Shown piece after piece: positions 31,486 through 41,236 of a stretch of DNA of 64,000 bases. The notes below the pieces were generated by a model. The model saw only the letters and a program-made list of their open reading frames with translations, did not search any database and was not told the DNA's origin. How positions within the stretch are numbered: position 1 is the stretch's first letter; every line of letters begins with the position of its first letter. The position numbers and the translations under genes are program-made. Source of the DNA: Pseudopithomyces maydicus (Eukaryota; Ascomycota; Dothideomycetes; Pleosporales; Didymosphaeriaceae); the NCBI GenBank assembly GCA_026873275.1, contig JANTUC010000002.1:2108001-2172000 (forward strand), given 5' to 3'.

Positions 31486-32234
31486 GGTGTGATGTGAGGC
31501 TCAGGTAGTTGGGAGAAATAACCGTATGTAAGTATGGTAGATGTTATGGTGCGGTGCGAGTGATTGAAAGAGTGATGCACGAGCGGCGCCAGCTGTTAAG
31601 AGAAAAGTCGCTGAGCACAGGAACCGGTTTGAACCAGAGATACATCACACCCATGCTCACACGAGCCACCCTCCTATGCACACTGACGCAACAAGTGGCA
31701 CGCTCAATCTCCCCACTAATCCTACGTGCGCCACCGAAACTTGTCCTCATCCCTGCACGTGTGGATCTGTCGGAACAGGGGCACACGGCAACGGAGCTTG
31801 CCCGCTTTTCTGGTACACTTGACACGCTTCCAAGGTTTTGCGGGGAGCGATCTCACGAACCGTCTCCAGTGCTTGTGCTAGGCCGTTTGACAGCGGCTCC
31901 ACGCCAACTGTGTGCATTGTACGTCTGCAGAGCATTGCCACTTTTCCGCGCCGCCACATAACGCCATGATCGAGAAGACGGTGGCCAGTCGAAGACGTAC
32001 TGTATAGTAGAGCTTCGTGAGCTGGTGTGCTGATCTTCGAACATCGTTGTATCCGTAGTGGTGACCGTATCGGAAAAGGCTGGTCACGGTATGGTAGAGA
32101 GGCCCCAATGCTCGGCTGGGAAAGCCGGTTCCGAATCGGCCCCCTCAGCCCCTCCTCACTGGCAGTTCGGGAACATCCACAGTAGGTAGTCTAGTCCATC
32201 TATATCGTTTGCGAACCATCGCTCCACGACCAAC
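31486..32234. promoter_or_regulatory. divergent intergenic region
   Basis: About 750 nt between the head-to-head GDLTL-2 and DUF2470 genes. Short frames inside have no recognisable content. Confidence 0.45.
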
Positions 32235-32967
32235 ATGGCCAACCCCGAAGCCCAAGAAGCTGCAGCGAAGGAGCGGATCGTCAATCATATGAATAAAGAC
32301 CATACCGACTCGGTGAGCGCCTCAGCTGCCGTGGAAGAGCTCAATCTCATCTCCATAGGTCCGCCGATACCTCCAGGCTTTCAAGCAGAAACCCTTCTAC
32401 AAAGTCCGCGGGGCGCGCCTGACTGATGTTACGCTGAGCGATATGAAGTTTATCTGCGGTGGCGAGCAAATTGTGATGCCCTTTGACCCGCCCATGAAAA
32501 CCCTGAAAGAAGCACGCGAGCGCCTGGTGCAAATGGACAAGGATGCCCTCAGAGCCTTGGGTCACAGCGACATCACCGTCACCAAGTACGTGTCGCCTTG
32601 GGCATCGGGTCAGCACTACATCCATATTGTCAATTCCGCAGCGTGTCTTTTCACTTGGATCGTCTTCTCTCGCAAGGCAAACTTCCAGTCTGGATCCTAC
32701 GTGCATGACAATATACTATCTAGTTTCCCGTCACTCGGCGAGTTTTGCCTGGCAATCCAACCGTTTCTGATATCGATCATGTTTTTTATACATGCTGTCG
32801 AGGCATTCTTGATGGCAAGGAAGCTGAGCAGGCACGGAGTAACGCCTTTTGACGGCATTTGGTGGGCTTGGGTGGGAAGCGCCTTTAACGAAGGCTGGAC
32901 TAGTTTTCGACGTGCGAACACACACATCGAGCAGAAGCAGAAGGAGAAAGAAGCGAAAAGACATTGA
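32235..32967 (+). CDS. DUF2470-domain membrane protein
   Basis: Exons 32235-32312 and 32359-32967 (46-nt intron); 228 aa. The N-terminal half is a DUF2470 domain: AAKERIVNHMNKDHTDS|VRRYLQ, with the conserved HMNxDH signature, and VRGARLTDVTLSDMKF. In plants and bacteria this fold belongs to heme- or FMN-binding split-barrel proteins; in fungi the role is not established. The C-terminal half is hydrophobic, with two to three predicted membrane segments (AACLFTWIVF; FLISIMFFIHAVEAFL; GIWWAWVGSAF) and a Lys/Glu-rich tail EQKQKEKEAKRH. Probably anchored in an internal membrane. Confidence 0.85.
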
Positions 32968-33223
32968 GGAGCAAGGCCATGGTATAGCTTCCGATCCATC
33001 ATGGGACATTTCATGATAACATTTCGGGCAAAGTCCCAAGGCTCTTTGTACATAAGCCCGGCCGTGGTACATGACGTCTCGCCGAATCCGGTTAGCTAAT
33101 CGATAAGATGTTTTTCGGCGTGAAATCGGAGTCATCCTCGACCTGCAAAACATATTGACTGCGCGATATTTAGCCACCAGTCCGCCCTCTGTATTCTTTG
33201 ATACCACAAAGAAGGATAGAGCA

Positions 33224-34780
33224 ATGGCCTTGCGAATTTCTCCTGGGCGTCTTGCGGCAGCATTGCGCTCGTCGCGAGCCAATTGCGCTTTCGCTCGATA
33301 TTCGTCAACGGCAGCTGCACTGAAAGACTCAAGCCTCCCAAAAGATGTGAAAGAATCCATAGCTGTATGACCATCTCTTAGACTTATGCGCGTCACGTAC
33401 GCTAATTTGTGAGCAGCGAGAAGCGTCCCTGCCCACACCAGATCCTCCATCGACGTCCAAGACAGCCGGCCTTGTCAACCAGCAGCTCCCGTACATGGTT
33501 CCGACTTATGTGCGCCCACCCCCATGTTCGAAAAGGGCGAAGGTTGCTACCTCTACGATGTCGAGAACCGGAAGTACTTGGACTTTACATCCGGCATTGC
33601 TGTCAATGCCTTGGGACACTGCGACGAGGGCGTCGCGCAAGCAATTGCTGAGCAGGTACAGCGGATCGACTTTGAGCGTGAGACGAGTCACTGATAGCAC
33701 TTCATAGTCTAAGCTTCTTATGCATACCTCGAACCTATACCATAATCCCCTTACCGGGCTTCTCTCAAAGCAGCTCATCCAACTTACCCACGCAACGGGT
33801 GGTTTCGCTTCCGCTACACGCACCTTCATATGCAACAGCGGCTCCGAGGCCAACGAGGCCGCGATAAAGTTTGCGCGTAAAGTCGGCAAAGAAGTATCAC
33901 CAGGCAAGGACAAATACGAGATTGTGTCTTTCCACGGGTCATTCCATGGCCGAACCATGGGATCCCTGAGCGCGACGCCCAACCCGAAGTACCAAAAGCC
34001 GTTCTCGCCCATGGTCCCTGGTTTCAAATACGGACAGTTTAACGATGTGGAGGCGGTAAACGAATTGGTAACGGAGAGCACATGCGGAGTCATAATCGAG
34101 CCGATCCAGGGCGAGGGGGTGTCAATGTCGCCACGCCCGAGTTCTTGCTGGCGCTGCGCAAGCGCTGCACCGAGGTTGGTGCCGTGTTGATCTACGACGA
34201 GATTCAATGTGGCCTGGGGCGGACGGGTACATTCTGGGCCCACGCTGGGTATCCGAAAGAATGCCACCCTGACATGGTCACCACAGCCAAGGCTCTGGGC
34301 AATGGCTTCCCCATTGGCGCGACCATGGTTAACGATTTTGTCTGCGACCACATCAAGACAGGCGACCACGGCACAACTTTTGGCGGAAACCCCCTGGGTT
34401 GCCGCGTTGCCTCATACATCCTCGCCCGCCTGTCATCCCCAGACATCTTGGGCTCTGTACCCGAGAAGTCGGCAGCGTTCAAAAGGCATTTCGATGCTTT
34501 GCGCCAGCGTTTCCCCGAGCAGATCAAGGAAGTGAGGGGAGAAGGCTTGATTCTGGGTCTGCAGCTCAGCGAAGACCCTACTCCCATCGTGACGGCGGCG
34601 AGGGAACGAGGACTGTTGATCATCACATGCGGTACCAACACACTCAGGTTTGTTCCACCGCTCATCATCACCGAAGCAGAGATCGACGCAGGCATGGCGG
34701 TGGTTGCTGATGCCATGGAGAGTGTCTGGAGCAAGGGCGAGCAGGTGGCGGGCACCCCAGGGCAGCAAGAGATGCGATGA
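33224..34780 (+). CDS. ARG8: acetylornithine aminotransferase (class III, PLP-dependent)
   Basis: Exons 33224-33364, 33417-33655, 33708-34780; 484 aa. An Arg/Ser/Ala-rich presequence (MALRISPGRLAAALRSSRAN) indicates mitochondrial import. Class-III features: YLYDVENRKYLDFTSGIAV, CNSGSEANEAAIKFAR (phosphate loop), SFHGSFHGRTMGSLS, IEPIQGEGG, IYDEIQCGLGRTG and the Schiff-base Lys in TTAKALGNGFPIGA (about K322). It makes N-acetylornithine from N-acetylglutamate semialdehyde in arginine synthesis. Ornithine aminotransferase is the main alternative; the mitochondrial leader and the VSPGKDKY / HTSNLYHNP context favour the acetylornithine enzyme. Two single bases are missing, in C5 33519-33523 and G5 34115-34119; the protein is otherwise intact. 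Confidence 0.9.
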
Positions 34781-34785
34781 GGAGG

Positions 34786-34817
34786 GTTGCTAGGGCTGCT
34801 AGGGTTGCTAGGGCTAC
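34786..34817. repeat. short 9-bp tandem repeat of GCTAGGG type
   Basis: About three and a half copies of a 9-bp unit (GGTTGCTAG / GGCTGCTAG) lie just after the ARG8 stop. The GGG-with-TAG pattern recalls telomeric repeats but the unit differs; it is most likely a local minisatellite. Confidence 0.6.
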
Positions 34818-35115
34818 TTGTGCATATTTCCAGCATGGCGTTTCCGGCATGGGATTTCATCCGAGTAAAGAAGAGTCGTGTGCAGCATGAGCAGAATGGT
34901 AGATTTTATCAACCGTGTGTCCAACAGACAAAGGCGCGTGAGGGTGACAGTTCCAATGTTGGGCCGGGCGTGGCGGGCGCGGCGGGCGTGGTGGGGTTGG
35001 TGGGGGTCGGTGGCATGCACAGAAAAAGTCCCCCGCCGGAGCGTGCACAGGTGGTGGCCAACCCCCGCGACCCGACCCGACACGACAAGACGAGACCAGA
35101 CGAGACGTCAACAAG

Positions 35116-36590
35116 ATGGAGGACGACCGCGCGCAGACAAACCTGGGGCCTGCCGCTGAGGAGGGCGTGCCTGAAGAGGCTCCGGCGGCGGCGGCGGCGA
35201 AGCAACCCCGGCGGCGGTTCGTGGGCAGGAAGAAGACGGTGGGCAGCGTGGCAGATGCAACCACCAGCATCGAGGACTCTTCGGCGATCCAAGGTGTGAG
35301 ACAGCCCTGGGACCCCAGCCGCCCCTGCCTTCTCGCCGGCTAACCGCAGCTCACAGTGGCCCAACCTCGCCGCACCGCCCGCGCCCTGAACTCGATCCCC
35401 GACTCGATCCTCCACGATGCCGACATCAACGCCGCCATCGCCCTCCTGCCGCCCAACTACAACTTCGAGATCCACAAATGCATCCATCGCATCCGCACCT
35501 CGGGCGCCACCTCCATCGCCCTGCAGTTTCCCGAGGGCCTGCTCCTCTTCGCCACCACCATCTCCGACATCCTCACGCGCTTCTGCCCCGGCACCACCAC
35601 CCTGATCATGGGCGACGTGACCTACGGCGCATGCTGCATCGACGACTTCACCGCCCGCGCCCTTGGCTGCGACCTGCTTATCCACTATGCGCACAGCTGC
35701 CTGATACCCGTCGCCGTCACCAACATGGCCACTCTGTACATCTTCGTCGCCATTGGCATCGACACTAGCCACCTCGTCAACACCATAACTCAGAACTTCC
35801 CCGCTGGAAAGACCATCGCCCTCGTCGGCACCATCCAGTTCAACGCAACCATCCACGGCATAGTCTCGCTGCTGAAGCGCGAAGGTTACACTGCCATCGT
35901 GCCGCAGATCGCACCCTCTCCAAGGGTGAGATCCTTGGCTGCACATCGCCCTCCATGGCCATCGCCCAAGGCCAATTCGATTCCAAGGGCAGAGAAGAGC
36001 CTGTCCCGGACCTGCTGCTTTACCTGGGCGACGGGAGGTTCCACCTCGAATCCGCCATGATTGCAAATCCCTCCTTGCCCGCCTACCGCTACGATCCTTA
36101 TTCCCGCCGCCTGACACACGAAACCTACCAGCACACCTCACTTTACTCGCTGCGCCGCACCGCCATATTGACTGCTCGCAAGGCACGCACATGGGGTATC
36201 ATACTGGGCTCGCTTGGCCGCCAGGGCAACCCGCACACCCTGACCCTCATCGAGAACGAGCTCAAGCGCCAAGGACTCAAGTCGATAAATCTGTTGCTGA
36301 GCGAGATATTTCCGGGCAAGCTCGCCATGATGGATGATGTTGATGCTTGGGTGCAAATCGCCTGTCCACGGCTGAGCATCGACTGGGGATATGCGTTCCC
36401 GAGGCCCTTGTTGAGTCCTTACGAAGCCCTTGTCGCACTAGGTGTCAGGGATGCACCTTGGCTGGATGAAGAGGTGGGAGAGACCGAGACGAGGCGAAAT
36501 CTATATCCCATGGATTTTTACGCGAGGGAGGGCTTGGGGAGAACGACTGAGGGACACGTTAGGGCTGCCGAGGTCGAGATCAAAGGATGA
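35116..36590 (+). CDS. DPH1: diphthamide biosynthesis protein 1
   Basis: Exons 35116-35293 and 35357-36590; 470 aa. After an acidic/Ala leader the conserved body starts NSIPDSILHDADINAAIALL and PNYNFEIHKCIHRIR. The three Cys that hold the [4Fe-4S] cluster of this non-canonical radical-SAM enzyme are visible: MGDVTYGACCIDD, HYAHSCLIP and IACPRLSIDWG. With Dph2 it transfers the 3-amino-3-carboxypropyl group of SAM to a His of translation factor eEF2, the first step to diphthamide. The LGCTSPSM segment follows an apparent one-base loss at CCC 35914-35916 (expected PLSKGEILGC), so the frame changes there. Ordinary gene otherwise, in tandem with ARG8 about 335 nt upstream. Confidence 0.93.
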
Positions 36591-37096
36591 TGGGATGGCA
36601 TAGCTATTATGTACATGGATTGGCGTCCAATGCGGTGTAGATAGGGGAGGCGCCGCAAGATTTGCGTGTTATATATAATATCCTCGATTGCAAATCTATG
36701 AGAGAAAAGAATGCCAACGCATCTTTGAATAATAGAGAAAGATTCAGATATTCGAGTTCGTATCCTTCGGTCTTCCAAAATGTCTTGTGCGAAGGAGATT
36801 CGACACGGTCTGAAAAACGATAGCAGGTAAGTAGGTAACCTATAAACAAGCCGAATATTCCCCACGGCACATGAAATCGGCGATTATTGGGATTCAGATC
36901 TACTATGCTAGAAACGCCCTGGTATTAATTGTGGGGCGAATCTGATGAAGCCAAGTGTAAAGGAAATATTGAGGTAAGTGAGGGTGGGGCAGAGTACAGG
37001 ACATGCTACATTCAAATATATTTTGCATAATAAATTTTTACTGCGACAGATTTCCATCAATCCAAAGAATCACCAAGCGCGCTGCAGCGCGCATTC
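36591..37096. other. intergenic between DPH1 and tRNA-Tyr
   Basis: 506 nt, becoming AT-rich; no gene seen. Marks the change from the GC-rich gene block to an AT-rich block. Confidence 0.45.
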
Positions 37097-37182
37097 CTCC
37101 GCTTGGTGTAGTTGGTTTATCACGTTCGACTGTAATAGCAATTGTAATCGAAAGGTCCCTAGTTCGATTCTGGGAGCGGAGA
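37097..37182 (+). tRNA. tRNA-Tyr (GTA) with 11-nt intron
   Basis: Folds as a full cloverleaf: acceptor stem CTCCGCT/AGCGGAG (7 perfect pairs), D arm from 37106, anticodon stem TTCGA/TCGAA (37125-37129, 37148-37152), variable loop AGGTC, T arm CCTAG-TTCGATT-CTGGG, discriminator A at 37182. The anticodon loop is interrupted after position 37 by 11 nt (37136-37146), the canonical eukaryotic tRNA intron site. Anticodon GTA is at 37132-37134. C1:G72 and discriminator A are the eukaryotic tRNA-Tyr identity elements, and all eukaryotic tRNA-Tyr genes carry introns. T6 at 37198-37203 is the Pol III terminator. Confidence 0.93.
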
Positions 37183-37197
37183 ATACATGTGATCTTC

Positions 37198-37203
37198 TTT
37201 TTT
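37198..37203 (+). terminator. RNA polymerase III terminator
   Basis: A run of six T starts 16 nt after the tRNA-Tyr 3' end, as expected for Pol III termination. Confidence 0.8.
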
Positions 37204-37285
37204 ATACATCTCCAGACATTCTATCAGCTTATTCTCTCTCAGTGCCAATAATGAGAAATGAAGGGGAGGGAGTTGTTGGCGCTTG

Positions 37286-37310
37286 TTTTTTTTTTTTTTT
37301 TTTTTTTTTG
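37286..37310. repeat. T25 homopolymer
   Basis: An uninterrupted run of 25 T about 100 nt after the tRNA. Its true length is uncertain, given the under-calling of short runs elsewhere in this sequence. Confidence 0.9.
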
Positions 37311-37602
37311 GTAGCGTTGGAAAATATCAAACTTCTATGAGCGACCGTACGGGGCATGCTCACTCCCTTCAAAAATAATTGCACTTCATTCGTTCATTTC
37401 CTCATGTCATTCAAGTTTAGTTTGGCTTTGTTCAATTTTGAAATATTGATATTACTCTACTAAATCGCAAAATCAGCCCAACGCCTTGCTTCAAAAAAGA
37501 AATAAAAAAGTATACACAAAGCTATACAACGAAAAGTGGTATCTAAAGTCAAATCAAAGCACCTTCATCTCCCCTTCTTTCTGCTCTTTCCCTGGCTTCA
37601 TA

Positions 37603-38028
37603 TCATGCCCCGTAATAGGTCTTGTACGCCGCGTTGACACTGCGGTTGTGTTCCTTGATAATATTCTTCATCTTCTTTCCCAGACCGTCCTTCTTCTTAG
37701 CCGGTAGCGACTGCTCGGCCTCATCCATACTGCTACGCTGGCTCTTCCAAGGTTCTTGCATACGACGACCACCGCCGTAGTAGGCAGCGAAAGCACCGTT
37801 CATGCCCTCGTGGTGCTCTTTAATCTTGTTCCACGCCTTGCTAAGGTTGGAAGACGTGCTTGACATGGAATTTTGGCGGGAAGACGATGCAGAGGCGGGC
37901 GCGCTGAAGGAAGACGAGCGTGGAGATACGCCACCGGAGTAGTAGGTTTGGTAGGCTGAGTTGACGGATTGGTGGTGAGCCTTTACAGCAGAGGCAAACT
38001 TTTTGAATGGAGATGATGAGGTAGACAT
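37603..38028 (-). CDS. small protein with three YY-G repeats
   Basis: Intronless, 141 aa from ATG 38028 (MSTSSSPFKK). Three copies of one module: FKKFASAVKAHHQSVNSAYQ-TYYSGG at the N-terminus, AWNKIKEHHEGMNGAF-AAYYGGG in the middle and MKNIIKEHNRSVNAAY-KTYYGA at the very end. The shared pattern is K-x(2-4)-H-(H/N)-x-(S/G)-(V/M)-N-x-A-(Y/F)-x-x-YY-(S/G), separated by Ser-rich and Lys-rich linkers. The modules look like short amphipathic helices. I do not recognise a named family; similar small stress- or conidia-linked proteins exist in fungi but no role should be inferred from that. Confidence 0.75.
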   Translation of the reverse strand: MSTSSSPFKKFASAVKAHHQSVNSAYQTYYSGGVSPRSSSFSAPASASSSRQNSMSSTSSNLSKAWNKIKEHHEGMNGAFAAYYGGGRRMQEPWKSQRSSMDEAEQSLPAKKKDGLGKKMKNIIKEHNRSVNAAYKTYYGA

Positions 38029-39342
38029 CTTGTTGGGCAATCGGTAGTGCGAAATTTGGTCGATTGAGGAAAAAATAGAATTGAGGATATGCAGTTGTTG
38101 ATATCAGATGGTTGGGTGGTTTGGTGCAGGAACTGCAGTTGAAGCTTTGCTATTGCTAGAGCTCTGGATGGTTGATGCCGTTGAAGCTCCATTCCCTACC
38201 TCCCGTTTTATATATTTTCATCTTGCTGCAAATGACTCCTGTGACAACCAGATTTTCCGCAGGTTTCCCGTCACGATCCTCGAACCGTACCTAGCTTACA
38301 AAAGCTATTTTCACATAAGCAGCTTGAAGAACAGCCAATCAACATGGCTTGTCTTGCGCCAATGACACCTTCGAAGATCATCAAGTGTTCTACTATACCA
38401 TTTTTGTCGAGACTTCACGCTCTTTGTCAATCATGATTGGCCCTATCCATTAGCAATACATGGGCTGAACAATATTGCGTGACGCTGGATGACACGCGCA
38501 AGGCGTGCTTGCTCACGGCCCCATCGTGGAGCTGCCAATATTTTTTTCTAACAAGATCCGCTCCATGTAGTGATTTCCGACGCATCAAACCGCCTCGTTT
38601 CCCGCTAGTTCTCCGGTGGGTCCCCGTCGGTGCGGTAAAATTTCTTGCCCGCAAGTTTCCCGTCGGCGACGCGACGGTCCGCCATGGTTCCCGCCAATGT
38701 TTGTGCGCCAGCCATGAGAACCCTGCGCATGTACTGCAGGTATTCATCCCGTCTGTTCAGAGCTTTCTTGCGCTAACTTGCGACCATGTGCTATTCCTGT
38801 AAATTTTTTCCCCTTCTAGCCCCTTACTTTGGAATCTCTTTCTCTTGATCCACATTCACTGACTCGGAGTGGACGCTTTTCAAACCAGAGCATCTACCGG
38901 TACCTAGGTACCTGCCATCGCCGTGTTATTCCCGCATTTCTAGGACGAGCTATCGCAGCCCAAAAGTCAAGTGCAGGGGAGCATGTCCAACTCTTTTATG
39001 GTGGGTTTTCCTGAATGTTAATACTGTGAGAATACGTTCAGTGGTTCAAATACGGTGGCAGTAGTACCCAGGTATCACAACGCCTACAATACCCCCTACA
39101 TTTGTTGAATGCTCCCAGGACAACATGCAGTAATTTACAATCTATGTATATCATAATCACCCACCTAACAACTCAGCAACAGAATGTTGGTATCCACGAC
39201 TTTACTATCACAAGACTATTCCTTATGCTAAGCGTAATTTTGGGTTTGGAGGGCAACCGATACTCCTTCGGGGAAAGTTTGTACATCCAGGTATGCTTTA
39301 TTTCAGGCCCTCTTTCCAAATATTTATATCTATATCTATATC
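38029..39342. other. intergenic, divergent/AT-richer
   Basis: 1.3 kb with no supportable gene. Contains a TATATC repeat at about 39325-39348 next to the SDR stop codon. Upstream part is the promoter of the YY-G repeat gene. Confidence 0.45.
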
Positions 39343-40449
39343 TCAATATCCATGCTGCCCAAGCTGCTCATCTGTCCACTCCCAAAGGCGCTTCGCCAGC
39401 GCCATGTCCCGACTATGGCCCGACCCTCTCGTGACCAGCCCAACAGGCCGGTAGAACTCACCGTTCTTGATCTGCCCCCTCTCTCCTATCGCCGCCCACG
39501 TCTGCGTCAACGCCCCGCCCCTTGCATCCCTAAAGTGCCCCGGCAGTACCTTCCCAATCTGCCTAAAGAGCCAAAGCCCTGCTTTTAGAGGCTTGTTCGA
39601 TATGAAGATGGTATACAAATCCGTGACAATAACCCCAGGATGTACCGAGACGGACGTAATCTGTGGATACCGCTGCGCAAGCTCACGGGTGAAGAGCACA
39701 TTCGCAAGCTTCGACTGCCCGTAGCGCCGCCACGTCCACTGCTTCTCCAGCGCCGCCTGTTCGAAGATGATGCCCTCGCGCGGCGCTGCCCTTTCCCCTA
39801 CACTCGACACGTTGATGATGCGCACGTCGGCGTCCGGCTGCGCAGCTGTCTGGAGGAGCACAGGGAGAAGCAGCTTGGTAAGCAGCGCGTGCCCGATGTG
39901 ATTGGTGCCAAATTGGATCTCGTAGCCCTCCTCGGTGAGGCTGTAGGGTGTCATCATGATGCCGGCATTGTTGACCAGTATGTCCAGGCGCTGCTCGCGC
40001 GCCTTGAACGTACTGGCGGCAGAGGCGATAGACGAGAAGGACGTCAGGTCGAGCGGCACGTGTTCAATTGCGGCCGAGGGACATGCGCGCTGAAGGTCGG
40101 CGATGGCAGAGGAGGCTTTGGAGACAGAACGTGCGGCGAGGTAGATGCGCGCGGGGGAATGCGCCGCAAGGTATGCGATGGTTTGCTTGCCTAGACCGGC
40201 ATTGCCTGTGTGATTGTCAATTTCCACCTCGATGGAGAAACGCGACCCTCGCGACCCTCGGAACTGCTCACCTCCAGTCACAAACACGACTTTTCCTGCT
40301 AGATATGGATGTTCCGACGTGGGATCAAACTTGGACTTCTTTCCTAGTGCTCTGGTATCCAGATCTGGGATCACAAGATGAGATCCAACGGTGATTGCTA
40401 TGACCCCTAGCTCCCAAAGCAATGAGAACATACTTGATAATCCCGACAT
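39343..40449 (-). CDS. short-chain dehydrogenase/reductase (classical SDR, membrane-anchored)
   Basis: Exons 40449-40272 and 40205-39343 (66-nt in-frame intron); 346 aa. The intron splits the cofactor loop, which becomes VTGG|NAGLGKQT, the TGxxxGxG Rossmann motif. NNAGIMM and the catalytic YGQSK (YxxxK) with an upstream Ser (INVSS) complete the active site. A hydrophobic N-terminus (MFSLLWELGVIAITVGSH) suggests a membrane anchor. The family resembles retinol-dehydrogenase/WW-oxidoreductase-like fungal SDRs that use NAD(P)H on lipidic or aromatic ketones and alcohols; substrate unknown. The unspliced frame is open through the intron, so a naive gene call would add 22 wrong residues. Confidence 0.9.
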   Translation of the reverse strand: MSGLSSMFSLLWELGVIAITVGSHLVIPDLDTRALGKKSKFDPTSEHPYLAGKVVFVTGGEQFRGSRGSRFSIEVEIDNHTGNAGLGKQTIAYLAAHSPARIYLAARSVSKASSAIADLQRACPSAAIEHVPLDLTSFSSIASAASTFKAREQRLDILVNNAGIMMTPYSLTEEGYEIQFGTNHIGHALLTKLLLPVLLQTAAQPDADVRIINVSSVGERAAPREGIIFEQAALEKQWTWRRYGQSKLANVLFTRELAQRYPQITSVSVHPGVIVTDLYTIFISNKPLKAGLWLFRQIGKVLPGHFRDARGGALTQTWAAIGERGQIKNGEFYRPVGLVTRGSGHSRDMALAKRLWEWTDEQLGQHGY

Positions 40450-41236
40450 GGCTGTTGCTACTGTGCTGTTAATGTTTCGAGCCAGGACTCTGCGTGGCAG
40501 CTCGTGTCATGACGAAAGCCGAGGCAATGCCACATCGGACAGGGAAGGAGGAACATTGTCCCGTAGCGTGTTCCTTTCGTTGACCGGATATCATGCATCT
40601 CAATCGAGAGCGAAGAGGAGGGCATGCGATACGGAAACTTGACAATGAGGATGGTTGTGATGGATAGTGACCATGATCAAGGGTCGGCCTCAGCCCTAGC
40701 GGCACCGTGGGCTTAGTGGGGCTGTGAATAAGCCTTTCCATATGCACGATAATCGTAGCTTCTGTCCGCCATACTTTTAGGAATACGGATTCCTGTCTGG
40801 CATTGCGCGTGTTTGTTCTTTTCTATAAACCCCGGTATACATGTCATCAACGCTACTACTCAAAGCTAAACAAGAGAGTGCCATAAGAATCCGTACGTAA
40901 CCTGTTTTTAATGCAAAACTGACGACTTCGATAGACCATGTATCATTCAGCTTTATATACGTAGATATACTGTAAGCTCGCATATTATTACATATTTGTA
41001 TCTAATAACGCATTTCTCTGGGCGGATTAAAAGTCATGTCACCCTAAGACTACGTAATGTAATTCAGTTGAAGCCAAACACCCGCTGACAACGCTCCGCA
41101 AAAAATAAGGGTAAACTCTCTACGCCTACTATTTGAGCTGGCTTTCATGCTCCTCAACAATCCGCTCATATATCAATTCTAAACTCCAGGGGTTGGTATA
41201 GGACATTTTTTATTCGAAAGTAGGCCGTACAGTTGG
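40450..41236. other. intergenic
   Basis: 787 nt: SDR promoter side and 3' flank of the DUF262 gene. No gene recognised. Confidence 0.45.

Noticed and set aside
33506..34369. 287-codon minus-strand frame over ARG8
   Set aside because: Mirror of the aminotransferase coding sequence; PLP-enzyme motifs are on the other strand.
34909..36192. 427-codon minus-strand frame over DPH1
   Set aside because: Antisense shadow of a strongly conserved plus-strand gene in a GC-rich region; no family features of its own.
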